Shown here piece after piece: positions 17,557 through 27,287 of a DNA stretch of 64,000 nucleotides. The position numbers were made by a program, and so were the translations under genes. The notes beneath the pieces are model-generated. The model saw only the letters and a program-made list of their open reading frames with translations, did not search any database and was not told the DNA's origin. This DNA comes from Glaciecola amylolytica (GTDB lineage: Bacteria; Bacteroidota; Bacteroidia; Flavobacteriales_D; Crocinitomicaceae). Within the stretch, counting starts at the first letter, position 1, and the number at the start of each line of letters is the position of its first letter. The DNA is taken from assembly GCA_003856375.1 (NCBI GenBank), contig CP034120.1, positions 1,736,001 through 1,800,000 of the forward strand. The letters are read 5' to 3'.

Positions 17557-19417
17557 ATTGAATACGCTCCTGAGTAATCAGCTCTCTTAATGTGTTTTTG
17601 ATCTTGGCAGCAAAAGAGGTGTCAAATTGACCAACAATCTCTGCTAAAGTCAGTTCTTTCTGAGTCAGAAGTGCAATGAGTTCCAATTCCAGTCGGGGAT
17701 GCTTTTCAAGCAGATTTTGTTCCAGACAGTAATCGCATTTTCCGCAAGGTTCACTTTCCTGCCCGAAATAGGAGATAATGAAACGAGGTCTGCAATGTTT
17801 TTGCTCCAGATAGTTTTTCATTACATTCATACGGTCCAGCGCACGTTCTTTGCGGAAATGATACACTTCAGGTCTCAGTTCGATGTAATCATCCGGAAGC
17901 CGTTCGTGAAGAAAAGTAACCATCGGCAATTCTGTTCGCCAGGTGATGTCAATGATTCCATGTTCTTCCAGGTGTTTCAACTGGCGTTCCAATTCCGAAG
18001 TTGAAATCTTCAAACGCTGGCAAGCTTCATTTTCATCGATTTCGGAAAAAGAATCAAATACATCCGTGTAGTTCCGGCAAACCCAGGTAATCAAAGGATC
18101 CAAAACCGGATTTTTCAACTGATAGCCATACAAATGTGTTTTGTCGATGCTGATCTTAATCCGGGAACCTCTCAATCCTTGTTCGGAAAACAGAATGCTT
18201 CCGTTCATTTCCAACAACTTAAAAGCCGGGTAAACTTCTGTGATGTTCAGATTGAATTTCTTCACGAAATCGTTGAACTTCAATTCGTATGATTCATGTT
18301 CTCCCGATCCGATTGCAATTTTCAGGTAATTGCAAAGCGCTCTGTAAATCAACCGAATGGTATCCGGACTTGGAAATTGAGTCAGTACGCGTTCTGCAAT
18401 TTCATCCAGATCAACAGGTTCGATGAAAGCAAAGGTTCTGGATTCTTTTCCGTCTCTTCCAGCCCTTCCTGCTTCCTGAAAATAAGATTCAGGATTGTTC
18501 GGAACTTCGAAATGCGCCACAAAACGTACGTTTGGTTTGTCGATTCCCATTCCAAAAGCATTGGTAGCAACCATAATCGGAGTTTTCTCAGACAACCAGT
18601 TCGAAAGCGCAAGGCTTCGTTCTTTGCTGTTCATTCCGCCATGATACATGTTCGCTTTTACCTTTTGCGATTGCAAATAGATCATCACGTCCTTCACGCT
18701 TTTACGCGTTTGACAATAAACAATCCCAACGTCATTCGGATTTTTGTGAATCCATTTGGTAATTGCATCTAACTTATTGGAAACATGGTAAACCTCGTAA
18801 CTGACATTATTTCTTTCGAAAGAAGCTTCAAACAGCTCCGGATTCTTAAGCTTCAAATGAGTGGCAATGTCTTCCTTAACTTTTGGAGTTGCCGTTGCCG
18901 TAACAGCTATGATCGGAACTTCAGGATGGAACTCGCGGAGTTTGGGAATTTCCATATAAGCCGGTCTGAAATCGTGTCCCCATTCCGAGATGCAATGCGC
19001 TTCATCCACCACAAACAAACCGATTTCCATTTGTTTCACCCGTTCCTGAAATAATCTTGTCTGAATTCGTTCAGGTGAAATGTACAGAAAATCGACTCCT
19101 CCGAATTTGGCATTGTCGAGTAAAATGTCGATTTCTCTGAATGATAAACCGCTCGTGAGAGCTTTTGCGCGAATTCCTCTTTTTTGCAATTGATTGACCT
19201 GATCTTCCATGAGTGCGATCAACGGAGAAACCACAATCGTAATTCCTTCGCGTGCGATTCCCGGAATCTGAAAGCAGATGGACTTTCCGCCGCCGGTAGG
19301 CAAAAGAGCAATTACATCTTTTCCGTAAATAGAAGCATCGATAATCTCTTCCTGTAAAGGTCGAAATTGAGAATAGCCCCAATAATTGGATAGAATTTCT
19401 TCGCTCTTTTTTGACAT
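17525..19417 (-). CDS. recQ: RecQ-family ATP-dependent DNA helicase
   Basis: A 3'-5' DNA helicase for recombination and fork repair. Helicase motif I TGGGKS is at 41-46, the DEAH box at 138-141, followed by the aromatic-rich loop 'CISEWGHDFRPAY', and motif VI 'QEAGRAGRDG' at about 316. The RQC domain has its four zinc cysteines (near 535-562: KHC..., EPCGKCDYC). No HRDC domain follows; the last 65 residues are a short winged-helix-like tail, so this is the RecQ form lacking HRDC. Length 630. It converges with the S24 repressor gene, with overlapping ends. Confidence 0.95.
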   Translation of the reverse strand: MSKKSEEILSNYWGYSQFRPLQEEIIDASIYGKDVIALLPTGGGKSICFQIPGIAREGITIVVSPLIALMEDQVNQLQKRGIRAKALTSGLSFREIDILLDNAKFGGVDFLYISPERIQTRLFQERVKQMEIGLFVVDEAHCISEWGHDFRPAYMEIPKLREFHPEVPIIAVTATATPKVKEDIATHLKLKNPELFEASFERNNVSYEVYHVSNKLDAITKWIHKNPNDVGIVYCQTRKSVKDVMIYLQSQKVKANMYHGGMNSKERSLALSNWLSEKTPIMVATNAFGMGIDKPNVRFVAHFEVPNNPESYFQEAGRAGRDGKESRTFAFIEPVDLDEIAERVLTQFPSPDTIRLIYRALCNYLKIAIGSGEHESYELKFNDFVKKFNLNITEVYPAFKLLEMNGSILFSEQGLRGSRIKISIDKTHLYGYQLKNPVLDPLITWVCRNYTDVFDSFSEIDENEACQRLKISTSELERQLKHLEEHGIIDITWRTELPMVTFLHERLPDDYIELRPEVYHFRKERALDRMNVMKNYLEQKHCRPRFIISYFGQESEPCGKCDYCLEQNLLEKHPRLELELIALLTQKELTLAEIVGQFDTSFAAKIKNTLRELITQERIQFSGKHFSLPR

Positions 19418-19492
19418 GGTTTGTTTTATGAATGTTCATCCTTCGACAAGCTTAGGATATTTTTGAACCTTTTAACTATTGAACTTGTAAAA

Positions 19493-20650
19493 TTAGGGTT
19501 TCAACCGAATCAATTTACTGTAGAATTCAGGTTTTATCAATTCTTTCAATTCTGAATAGGGTATAACAGCCCATTCAGGATCCATACAGGGAGCCATATA
19601 ATGAGAAAATGACGGGTGAAGTTTTAATCCTTCATGCGTAAATGTGAAACTGCAATCGGTAGTCCAGAGCTCCGGGTTATAGTATTCACAGTCATATCCG
19701 GGATCATCCTGATTGGATTCTGCATCCGGATTAAAATATCCGGGATTCATTTTGGATAAGTATGCCAAAACGCGTTTTTGAAATAATTCGTCCTTGTCAG
19801 CAATGAGATAATCAGTTGATGTAATTCTTCTGGAGGTGTTTAAATAGTAGTTCACCCCATAATTGGTCTCGTCGGGATGTGCACCGCCGCAATAGAATGC
19901 AGCAAAAACAGAAAAGCAGATCAACTCATTTGAAAGACCAATGTTTGAAGTGCTGAAATTGTAATCGGAGCCGGATGTAGAATAGGAAGCGCATTCCAGG
20001 GATGTCAGAAATTCCGATATGTGAAAATTTTCCAGGTATAGATTCGCGTCCTTTTGCTTGTCAGCTACCAGCCCGGAATCTATGCGGAACAAGTTGATTC
20101 CTGTGCTAACCTCTGTAAAGTAGCGGATTTTGATATGATTGATAACTTCCGGATTTCCGTCTTCTTTTAACTTGAAAAGACCGATCTTCACTTTGGTCAT
20201 ATCACCGATGTCCGGATTCTCCTTTACAAGATAAGGATTGGAACATTTAGGACTTCCGGTTTCCTTTGCGGTCAATGGCAACAGTTTTAACTCGAGTAAT
20301 TTCCCGTTGTTACCCCAGCTTCCTTCAGGAGCTTTACTGGGCCATTTGAACTTGAAAGTCTCGGGAGATTCCGGTGCATCTCCAAAAGCATCCTTGGTGT
20401 TGACAGTGATCAATCCGGTTTTGTAAGTTCCGGCAAAAGAAATGTCAATCAGCTTGTTTTTGTAAAAGTAATAACCGTCTACTTTACTTCCTTCGATCTT
20501 CATATAGAGGTAAATCGGATATTTCCCGATCCTTCCGCTGAAGGAATGTGTTTGTGCGAAGCTCTTGAAAAAAGTGCTGCTTAAGAGGAATAAAATGATT
20601 GTTCCGATCCGGAAAAAAGCAGTAAATGAATGAGTAGTAAGTTTATGCAT
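19493..20650 (-). CDS. Secreted protein with DUF3298/RsiV-like C-terminal domain
   Basis: A signal peptide (cleavage near FKSFAQ) leads into a beta-rich N-terminal part (about 35-135) resembling a lipocalin-like strand set. The C-terminal half carries the pattern 'FAAFYCGGAHPDE' (about 255) and 'YLNTSRRITSTDYL', typical of the DUF3298/DUF4163 fold. Such domains occur in periplasmic or anti-sigma-like proteins (RsiV binds lysozyme), but no sigma factor is nearby, so a comparable role is not supported. It is monocistronic and divergent from ilvE. Confidence 0.72.
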   Translation of the reverse strand: MHKLTTHSFTAFFRIGTIILFLLSSTFFKSFAQTHSFSGRIGKYPIYLYMKIEGSKVDGYYFYKNKLIDISFAGTYKTGLITVNTKDAFGDAPESPETFKFKWPSKAPEGSWGNNGKLLELKLLPLTAKETGSPKCSNPYLVKENPDIGDMTKVKIGLFKLKEDGNPEVINHIKIRYFTEVSTGINLFRIDSGLVADKQKDANLYLENFHISEFLTSLECASYSTSGSDYNFSTSNIGLSNELICFSVFAAFYCGGAHPDETNYGVNYYLNTSRRITSTDYLIADKDELFQKRVLAYLSKMNPGYFNPDAESNQDDPGYDCEYYNPELWTTDCSFTFTHEGLKLHPSFSHYMAPCMDPEWAVIPYSELKELIKPEFYSKLIRLKP

Positions 20651-20759
20651 TTGTTTGGATACATTAAAGATAGTTGTTGTTACAAATATTGGAATTACTT
20701 CCGGAATCGTAATGGAATCCTCAACTTATTTAGGTATATTCGCGTAACTATTAGTCGTT

Positions 20760-21827
20760 ATGATACATCAAGACACAATAAAAGTGACTCGATCCCAAGA
20801 GTCAAAATTAAGTGCTGTTGATTGGAATAATTTACCATTTGGAAAAGTCTTTTCTGATCATATGCTAATCATGGATTACAGAGATGGTGCATGGCAAGAA
20901 CCGGAAATTATGCCTTTCGGTCCTCTTTCGATGCATCCGGCTACGTCTGTGATTCATTACGGTCAATCCATCTTTGAGGGATTGAAAGCGTATAGAATGG
21001 ATAACGGTGAAGTTGCGATCTTCCGTCCGGATATGAATGCGAAGCGTTTTGAGGAATCGTGTGCACGTATGTGTATGCCAGTGATTCCTGAAAATGTATT
21101 TGTAGAACTGACACGTAAGTTTGTAGAGATCGAAAGTGACTGGATTCCAACAAAAGAAGGTTATTCTTTGTATTTAAGACCTTTTTTGTTCGGAATTGAC
21201 GAATATATCGGGATTAAACCGTCAGATACGTATCGCTTCGTGATTTTCGCTTGTCCGGTTGGAGCTTATTATAACGAACCCGTAAATGTGAAAATCGAGG
21301 AGTTCTACACCAGAGCATCTGCCGGTGGTGTCGGAAGAGCAAAAACTGCAGGTAATTACGCCGCAGCTTTGTATCCTGCAAGATTAGGACAGCAAAAAGG
21401 ATATCATCAGTTGATCTGGACAGACGGAAAAACACACGAATACATTGAAGAATCAGGAACAATGAACGTGATGTTTGTAATCGACGGGAAATTGATTACA
21501 CCTTCTGAAGAAAGTGATACGATTTTGAGAGGAATCACGAAACGTTCGGTTGTTGAAGTTGCTCAAATGTGGGGAATGCCTGTTGAAGAACGCAAGGTAT
21601 CTGTAGCCGAAGTGGTACAGGCACATAAAGAAGGTCGTTTGACAGAAGCTTTCGGAGCAGGAACGGCTGCAACTATTGCACACATTGCAAAAATCGGATA
21701 CCGCGATGAAGATTTGATTCTTCCTCCGATTGAATCCAGAACTTTCTCATTGAAAGTTCATGCTTATCTGGATGATTTGAAAGCAGGAAAAGTAGAAGAT
21801 ACTTTTGGCTGGCTTTGTAAAATATAG
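20760..21827 (+). CDS. ilvE: Branched-chain amino acid aminotransferase
   Basis: PLP-dependent fold-type IV enzyme making Leu, Ile and Val from their 2-oxo acids with glutamate as donor. It is of the larger eukaryote-like subtype (355 residues), with the PLP lysine in 'GRAKTAGNYA' (about residue 197), 'EESGTMNVMFV' (about 234) and 'EAFGAGTAATIAHI' (about 300). The start ATG 20760 is preceded by a near-match to the -7 element (TATATTCG). A strong terminator follows, so it is a single-gene unit. Confidence 0.96.
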   Translation: MIHQDTIKVTRSQESKLSAVDWNNLPFGKVFSDHMLIMDYRDGAWQEPEIMPFGPLSMHPATSVIHYGQSIFEGLKAYRMDNGEVAIFRPDMNAKRFEESCARMCMPVIPENVFVELTRKFVEIESDWIPTKEGYSLYLRPFLFGIDEYIGIKPSDTYRFVIFACPVGAYYNEPVNVKIEEFYTRASAGGVGRAKTAGNYAAALYPARLGQQKGYHQLIWTDGKTHEYIEESGTMNVMFVIDGKLITPSEESDTILRGITKRSVVEVAQMWGMPVEERKVSVAEVVQAHKEGRLTEAFGAGTAATIAHIAKIGYRDEDLILPPIESRTFSLKVHAYLDDLKAGKVEDTFGWLCKI

Positions 21828-21842
21828 TATTTGTTTTTATAG

Positions 21843-21882
21843 AAAAAGCAGGGGTGAAAAATTTTTTACCCCTGCTTTTTTA
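21843..21882 (+). terminator. Rho-independent terminator of ilvE
   Basis: An almost perfect hairpin (AAAAAGCAGGGGT... / ...ACCCCTGCTTTTT) starts 16 bases after the stop and ends in a T run. The arms also pair through the central A/T stretch. Confidence 0.88.
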
Positions 21883-21932
21883 TTTTTTATGGAAATTTGC
21901 ATTCAACTGCATCTTTATCGAAATTCGCGGCC

Positions 21933-23312
21933 ATGAAATCTATTTTGCTTTTTGTCATTCCGGTTTTACTTTCCATTCCTGTATTCAGTCAGACAACTGT
22001 TCGAATCATTGCAAAAGACAGGAGTAACGGAGATGCTGTCTCACGCGTTTTCATCCGTCAATATCAGGGCGATTCTCTTATCAAGTCTCAATATACCAAC
22101 CTGAAAGGAACTGCTTACTTTTCTGTTTCAACCAAAACGGCTACAAGTTTCGAGCTGGAGCATATTGCATTTAACCCGCTTGATGATATCCAGACCAAGA
22201 TCTATTCCGGAAAACCAAACGATACGCTTACGATTCATGTGAGGATGCATTACAGCAAAGAGCATTTGATTAGCGAAGTTGTAATTAAACCGGTCGGAGT
22301 TCCGGATACGGTTTTTGAATCCAATCGCGTTTCGGTGACTGATTTCGAGTTTATGCCGAACGACAATCTGCTTTTATTGACTTACCCGAAAAATTTGAAA
22401 AAAGGAACCGAATTGGTGCTTTTCGACGGATTCAATTTGTTGGGAGAAATTCCGTTGCCTGAGAAAGGGCAGGAGCTCATCCGGGATTACAGAGGGAATC
22501 CGCATGTGGTTACTGAAAAGAATGTTTTCGGAATCACGGAAACGAATAAACGAATCCAGATCGCGCAAATTGAAAAGCAATACTACATGACATATATTGC
22601 TCCGATTGTTGACACGTCATTCACCAAATATTATTTCTCCAATTTCAATCCGAATTATCCTGCATTTGATTATTTCACCTTTGATATCATTGATTCAACC
22701 TACCGAAAAATTGCGAAAGTGCAGGATGATTTAATGATGGAGTTGTACCGCTCTGAGTTCAAATGGGTAGATGTACGCACGAAATTATGGGCAAAGGAAA
22801 AAGAGAACGAAACCGGGATTGACAAAGAAGTCTGGGTAGGAATGTACTATTTCACAAATTCCATTTATTACAAAGAATTGTATGCGCCGATATTTGAACG
22901 AAACGATTCTGTATTCTTGTTTGATCATTACAAAAATTTGCTGTTCACTTATTCTTATCAGGGAGATTTATTAGACAGTATTCCGATTTATTATCATCTG
23001 CAGCCAAAAGAAAATGGTTGGAAAAAACAGCTGATTCAGGATTATGAAACGGGAGAAGTTTTTGTTCAATATGAAGTTGCAGGAAAAGCACAACTCAGAC
23101 ATGTCAATACAAAGACAGGGAAATTGAGTCCGCCGATCCAATTAAATTTCAAGTATCCGGAAAATATTCAGATTAAAGGAAACAGCGTTTATTATATCTA
23201 CAGACCTTTTGAATCTACTCAGAAAAAGTATTTATACAGAGAGCGTCTTCCTTTTGAATTTAAGTCTCAGAAAACAAATAAGGGTACTTTGGTGGAGATG
23301 GTAAAGCCCTAA
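21933..23312 (+). CDS. Secreted protein of unknown function, CarboxypepD-like N-terminus
   Basis: I chose ATG 21933, which gives a clean signal peptide (MKSILLFVIPVLLSIPVFSQ) and 459 residues; the frame reaches 36 bases further upstream without a good start. The N-terminal 90 mature residues look like a CarboxypepD_reg/Ig-like strand domain with 'DGRSNGDAVSRV'-type turn. The rest has repeated beta-hairpins with aromatic ends (about 120-455), suggestive of a beta-propeller-like fold, but no family comes to mind. It stands alone between ilvE and a convergent wbqC gene. Confidence 0.72.
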   Translation: MKSILLFVIPVLLSIPVFSQTTVRIIAKDRSNGDAVSRVFIRQYQGDSLIKSQYTNLKGTAYFSVSTKTATSFELEHIAFNPLDDIQTKIYSGKPNDTLTIHVRMHYSKEHLISEVVIKPVGVPDTVFESNRVSVTDFEFMPNDNLLLLTYPKNLKKGTELVLFDGFNLLGEIPLPEKGQELIRDYRGNPHVVTEKNVFGITETNKRIQIAQIEKQYYMTYIAPIVDTSFTKYYFSNFNPNYPAFDYFTFDIIDSTYRKIAKVQDDLMMELYRSEFKWVDVRTKLWAKEKENETGIDKEVWVGMYYFTNSIYYKELYAPIFERNDSVFLFDHYKNLLFTYSYQGDLLDSIPIYYHLQPKENGWKKQLIQDYETGEVFVQYEVAGKAQLRHVNTKTGKLSPPIQLNFKYPENIQIKGNSVYYIYRPFESTQKKYLYRERLPFEFKSQKTNKGTLVEMVKP

Positions 23313-23502
23313 AAGCGTAAATGGAGTCAAGACGGGCGTCCTAACTCCATTCACTAATCAACCTAACCTAACCACCTAAATCATAACAAATATACAACAA
23401 GAAATTTAATATGCAATATCCCGCATAGAAAAAAGCAGATAAAAAATCGTTAAAAAAGTTATTCTATTAAAAATCAGTTAATTAATTTTTAAGAAAATAC
23501 CG

Positions 23503-24096
23503 TTAAATGATTGTCTTTCGTCCAATAGGGCCTTCACAGAACAATAAATCCAGGATGGATACATTTGCATGAAAGTGTTTTTCACCAAACAAAACTTGCG
23601 GATATGTTCCATTCATTTCCAGAATTTCATAGTCTGAATTTCGGAAATCAGCCGGATGGGAAAATTGATATTCTTCCGTATAGGATGAAGAAAAGGGCAG
23701 TTGGTAAATCGTTAAAAAGAATTGAGTAATCTCCTGATCAAAATCGACCAGAAAGCGGTGCTTTTGAAATAACAGTTGTTCAATATCCGAAGCGTAATGC
23801 TCGAAATACGGGGCAGAGGAATAAGCCGTTTTCAACGCTTTCCAATGAACCAAAGGCCAATTCTGCTGATAGGAAACCAATACATCTTTGGTAACTGTTT
23901 TAGAGCCATTGGGTCTTTCGAGAGGCATTGTCAGAATCTGAGGACCCTGAGATCCGAGGATTACCGTCCGGTTTCGAAAAGTCTGTTTCGGAAAATGATC
24001 ACATACTTCAAAGTCGACCTGCTGATGTTGCACCAGATCCTGAAAATACCGAACACTTCCGAAATAAGCTATAGGAAATATAGCTTGTGAATCCAT
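23503..24096 (-). CDS. WbqC-family protein
   Basis: Conserved features of the WbqC-like family: 'FPIAYFGSVRYFQDLVQH' at the N-terminus and 'LTMPLERPNGSKTVTKDV' plus 'WPLVHWKALKTAYSSAPYFEHY' in the middle. 197 residues is usual for Bacteroidota members. Function is not established; some homologues sit in O-antigen clusters. Its ATG overlaps the lepB stop (TAATG), so it is the last gene of the parA-parB-...-lepB unit. Confidence 0.85.
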   Translation of the reverse strand: MDSQAIFPIAYFGSVRYFQDLVQHQQVDFEVCDHFPKQTFRNRTVILGSQGPQILTMPLERPNGSKTVTKDVLVSYQQNWPLVHWKALKTAYSSAPYFEHYASDIEQLLFQKHRFLVDFDQEITQFFLTIYQLPFSSSYTEEYQFSHPADFRNSDYEILEMNGTYPQVLFGEKHFHANVSILDLLFCEGPIGRKTII

Positions 24097-25967
24097 TATT
24101 TGATCACATTAAAGACACGATCCCAACGGATTCCGTTTGAACCTTTCGAGAACCAAACAATTGAAGCTCTTCCCACTACGTGATCTTCCGGAACACAACC
24201 CCAAACTCTTGAATCTGCTGAGTTGTAGCGATTATCTCCCATTAACCAATAGTAATTCATAGCAAACTTGTAAGTCGTTGCTTTTTTACCATCAATGTAA
24301 ATTCCGTCTGCTTTCTCCTGAAGTTTGTGACCTTCGTAAGCCGTAATGATTCTTCGGTACCACGCAATGTTCTCCTTTGTCAACTTCACCACAGCTCCTT
24401 TTTTTGGGATTCTGAATTTCGTAAAATCGGTTGTTGTGTTGTTCACATGAATGTCTTTCGGGAAATAATCCAGGTTACGGATCAGTTCTGAATTGGTCGG
24501 CTTGCTGCCCGGAGTATCTGAATATTGTGATTGTATGCTTAAAGTGAAGATTGTTTTTGATGCCATTTTCTTCAATTCTGCTAATTTGGAGTCTGTTAAA
24601 TAAACAACTTCCACTCCGTTTTGACCGATCACATAATCACCGTCATATTGATTCAACCCGATTGCATTTAATTTGCTTTCTGATAATGCTTCACCGGAAA
24701 GAGTATATGCCATATTTTGGTTCGGAGCTTTGTAAGCCGGTTTCCCATTGATAAACAAAATAGATTTTTTGATCTCGATTTCGTCTCCCGGAAGTGCAAC
24801 ACAACGCTTGATGTAGTTTTCGCGTTTGTCTACAGGTCGATAAACGATTCCGGCATGCTTGATGTAATTCAATCCTGCTTCAGGCATTCCTCCGCGTGAG
24901 TAAGTTACACCGCTTGCAATTCCGATTCGTGCTTTTTGTCTCCATGATTCAATGTTGGAAATGAATTCACCTCCCAAACTATCCAGAATCAGTGTTTCAA
25001 AATTCGAACCTGTTGCTGCTGATTGTTGCTGTAAGACTTGAATTGCTTCTGAATGATTTTGTCCCAAACTTTGGAACCAATAGTACAATGCTTCGCTGTT
25101 TACCACCTGATGATAATCATGCCCCATCAATCCGTTAGGAACTCTCGGGTCATAAATTGCGGTATCTCCGGAAGGATAATTGAAAACCATTACATCATTT
25201 CGTTGTACGTTTCCAAAACCCGGAAGACGATAGTAATTGGACGTTTCAATCGTCAAATAAGATTTCACATTGATCCATGGAATCGTATTGTGAACCAAAG
25301 GAAAGGAGAGAGGAGTTACGGGAACTTTCGCTCCGTAAGACAATTTGTTTACAAACAGGAAATCTCCGACCAATAAGGTTTTCTCCATCGAACCTGTAGG
25401 AATCTGGAACGGTTCGAAGACGTAAGTACGAATAATACTTGCTGCTACCAAAGCAAAAACAATGGAATCTCCCCATTCTTTAATCGCTGATTTCTTCCCG
25501 ATACGTTTCGATCTGAAGGAAAGAACATACGCAACAGCATGTCCGATTATCGGTAAAGCCAAAAACAAAACAACGTGATCACTATTCGTTCTTTTTCCTG
25601 CTTCAACCGGACTAGCCCAATTCGTTGGAGCTAAAACAGGTAGAGTAGAATCATTCGCATTGGCAATTTTCCACAGAATCAGGTACGGGAAAAAGATTCC
25701 CTGTAAAGTGTCGCCGATGGAAAAGAATCCGAATCTTCTGATATAAGAAAGGTTTGCAACCATCCACATCACCAAATGAATTCCCGGAATGAACATCAAT
25801 AAAGACCACCAGGGTTTTCCCGATCCGAATTTGAAAATGATATAGTAATTGTAAACCGGTACAAATGCCTGCCAGCTTTTCGCTCCGATTCGATCAAAGG
25901 ATTTCCACCAAAGTGCAATAATCGGGTGAATAAGGATTAAGAATAGGAAATAATAAAGTACGTTCAT
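24096..25967 (-). CDS. lepB: Signal peptidase I with large insertion
   Basis: Cleaves Sec signal peptides at the outer face of the inner membrane. Three or four hydrophobic segments with a DUF5684-like pattern make the first 150 residues. The catalytic Ser193 lies in 'PTGSMEKTLLVGDF' and the general base Lys387 in 'NYIKRCVALPGDE'; the C-terminal 'MGDNRYNSADSRVWG' box is intact. The Ser-Lys spacing of 194 residues is far longer than in E. coli because of an insertion of about 140 residues, normal for Bacteroidota LepB. Five bases separate it from the dapB stop. Confidence 0.95.
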   Translation of the reverse strand: MNVLYYFLFLILIHPIIALWWKSFDRIGAKSWQAFVPVYNYYIIFKFGSGKPWWSLLMFIPGIHLVMWMVANLSYIRRFGFFSIGDTLQGIFFPYLILWKIANANDSTLPVLAPTNWASPVEAGKRTNSDHVVLFLALPIIGHAVAYVLSFRSKRIGKKSAIKEWGDSIVFALVAASIIRTYVFEPFQIPTGSMEKTLLVGDFLFVNKLSYGAKVPVTPLSFPLVHNTIPWINVKSYLTIETSNYYRLPGFGNVQRNDVMVFNYPSGDTAIYDPRVPNGLMGHDYHQVVNSEALYYWFQSLGQNHSEAIQVLQQQSAATGSNFETLILDSLGGEFISNIESWRQKARIGIASGVTYSRGGMPEAGLNYIKHAGIVYRPVDKRENYIKRCVALPGDEIEIKKSILFINGKPAYKAPNQNMAYTLSGEALSESKLNAIGLNQYDGDYVIGQNGVEVVYLTDSKLAELKKMASKTIFTLSIQSQYSDTPGSKPTNSELIRNLDYFPKDIHVNNTTTDFTKFRIPKKGAVVKLTKENIAWYRRIITAYEGHKLQEKADGIYIDGKKATTYKFAMNYYWLMGDNRYNSADSRVWGCVPEDHVVGRASIVWFSKGSNGIRWDRVFNVIK

Positions 25968-25972
25968 AAGGC

Positions 25973-26695
25973 TTAAAATGCTAGTACGTCACGCATCGTG
26001 TAAATTCCTTTCTTACCGAAAAGGAATTCTGCTGCAATAACGGAGCCCAGAGCAAAACCATCTCTGGAATGTGCTTCATGACTCAAGGTTAAAGTATCTA
26101 TTTTTGAAATATACGAAATCGTATGTGTACCGGGAACATCCGGTTCTCTGAGTGCCTGAATGGGAAGTTCTTCAGCAGCAACTTCCGGCCACGAACCGGT
26201 TTCGGATTTCCAGGAAGCGTAATTCTCATTGTTTTCAATAAGTCCTTGTGCTAAGGAAACAGCTGTTCCGCTCGGAGCATCTAACTTCTGAATATGGTGA
26301 ATTTCTTCGATTTGTGCTTTGTATTCCGGATGGGAAGACATCAAAGCCGCAAGCTTCTCGTTGATATTGAACAAAATGTTCACGCCAACACTGAAATTGG
26401 AAGCATGAAGCAGGGAACCGTTCTTTTCGGAAACAACCCGGGAAACACGCTCCAATTCACTTTGCCATGCGGTGGTTCCAACTACAATCGGAACCTGCTT
26501 TTCAATACAGGTTTCAATGTGCTTAATCACCAATCCCGGCTGTGTGAATTCGATTGCAACATCTGCAACCGTCAGATCAACCTGATCAATCGTGTTTTTA
26601 GAATCAATTTTGTAAACAACCGAATGTCCTCTTTCCAAAGCAATTCGCTCGATTGCTTTTCCCATCTTTCCGTATCCGATTAATCCTATTTTCAT
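25973..26695 (-). CDS. dapB: 4-hydroxy-tetrahydrodipicolinate reductase
   Basis: NAD(P)H-dependent step of the lysine/diaminopimelate pathway. Nucleotide-binding 'IGLIGYGKMGKAIERI' opens the protein and the active-site segment 'EIHHIQKLDAPSGTA' (about 140) holds the His and Lys. ATG 26695 gives 240 residues; a TTG nine bases earlier is in frame but unnecessary. It lies between a DUF5683 gene (40-base gap) and lepB (5-base gap), so it is part of one transcript. Confidence 0.95.
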   Translation of the reverse strand: MKIGLIGYGKMGKAIERIALERGHSVVYKIDSKNTIDQVDLTVADVAIEFTQPGLVIKHIETCIEKQVPIVVGTTAWQSELERVSRVVSEKNGSLLHASNFSVGVNILFNINEKLAALMSSHPEYKAQIEEIHHIQKLDAPSGTAVSLAQGLIENNENYASWKSETGSWPEVAAEELPIQALREPDVPGTHTISYISKIDTLTLSHEAHSRDGFALGSVIAAEFLFGKKGIYTMRDVLAF

Positions 26696-26735
26696 GTAGC
26701 GCAAAAATACTGTTTTCAGCTTCCTATTCTAACTT

Positions 26736-27287
26736 TTAACGAAATTTAAATTGAAAGGAAACTCCATATGACATGGAATTATACATCGTTGGATGAATGG
26801 AAAGCGATAAATCCTCACTGATGTCAAAATTGACGAAGTGAGCTTCAATACTTGCATCCACGATATTCAATAAATAAACCAATCCGATTCCGAGGATTGC
26901 AAAATCCCGTCTGTTCCGATGCTGGGCGTACAACGTCAATAAACTCTGACTGTCGTACTCCAGAAAATTTGCCGGAGCATTTCCGATTTTTCTGGATTCA
27001 TACTCCGCACGATAATCGTTCTTCAGGGAATTGTTTTTGATCGCAAAGTAAGTGGTTGCCCCCAAACCTGCGTATATCAACGGAACTTTCCAAAACGCTT
27101 TCTTTTTGCCTTTCGGCATTGCGATATGGTTGTAAATTTGCCCTGATCCGGGAACAACTGCTGAGAAAAGAGCCGCTTTTTTCCAGGAATGAGTTTTCAC
27201 CGTATCAGCCTTAACAGTCAGTGAATCTTGTGCATTGACTTTTGCAGAAAGGCAAAACAGGATGATGACTCCAAGGAAATAACGCAT
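26736..27287 (-). CDS. DUF5683 membrane-associated protein
   Basis: A signal peptide (cleavage near VNAQ) and then 'KKAALFSAVVPGSGQIYN' with 'KVPLIYAGLGATTYFAI' (two hydrophobic stretches), the DUF5683 signature common in Bacteroidota. 183 residues. Function unknown; the family resembles P-13-like membrane proteins. Its ATG overlaps the parB stop (TAATG), so it is translationally coupled to parB. Confidence 0.85.
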   Translation of the reverse strand: MRYFLGVIILFCLSAKVNAQDSLTVKADTVKTHSWKKAALFSAVVPGSGQIYNHIAMPKGKKKAFWKVPLIYAGLGATTYFAIKNNSLKNDYRAEYESRKIGNAPANFLEYDSQSLLTLYAQHRNRRDFAILGIGLVYLLNIVDASIEAHFVNFDISEDLSLSIHPTMYNSMSYGVSFQFKFR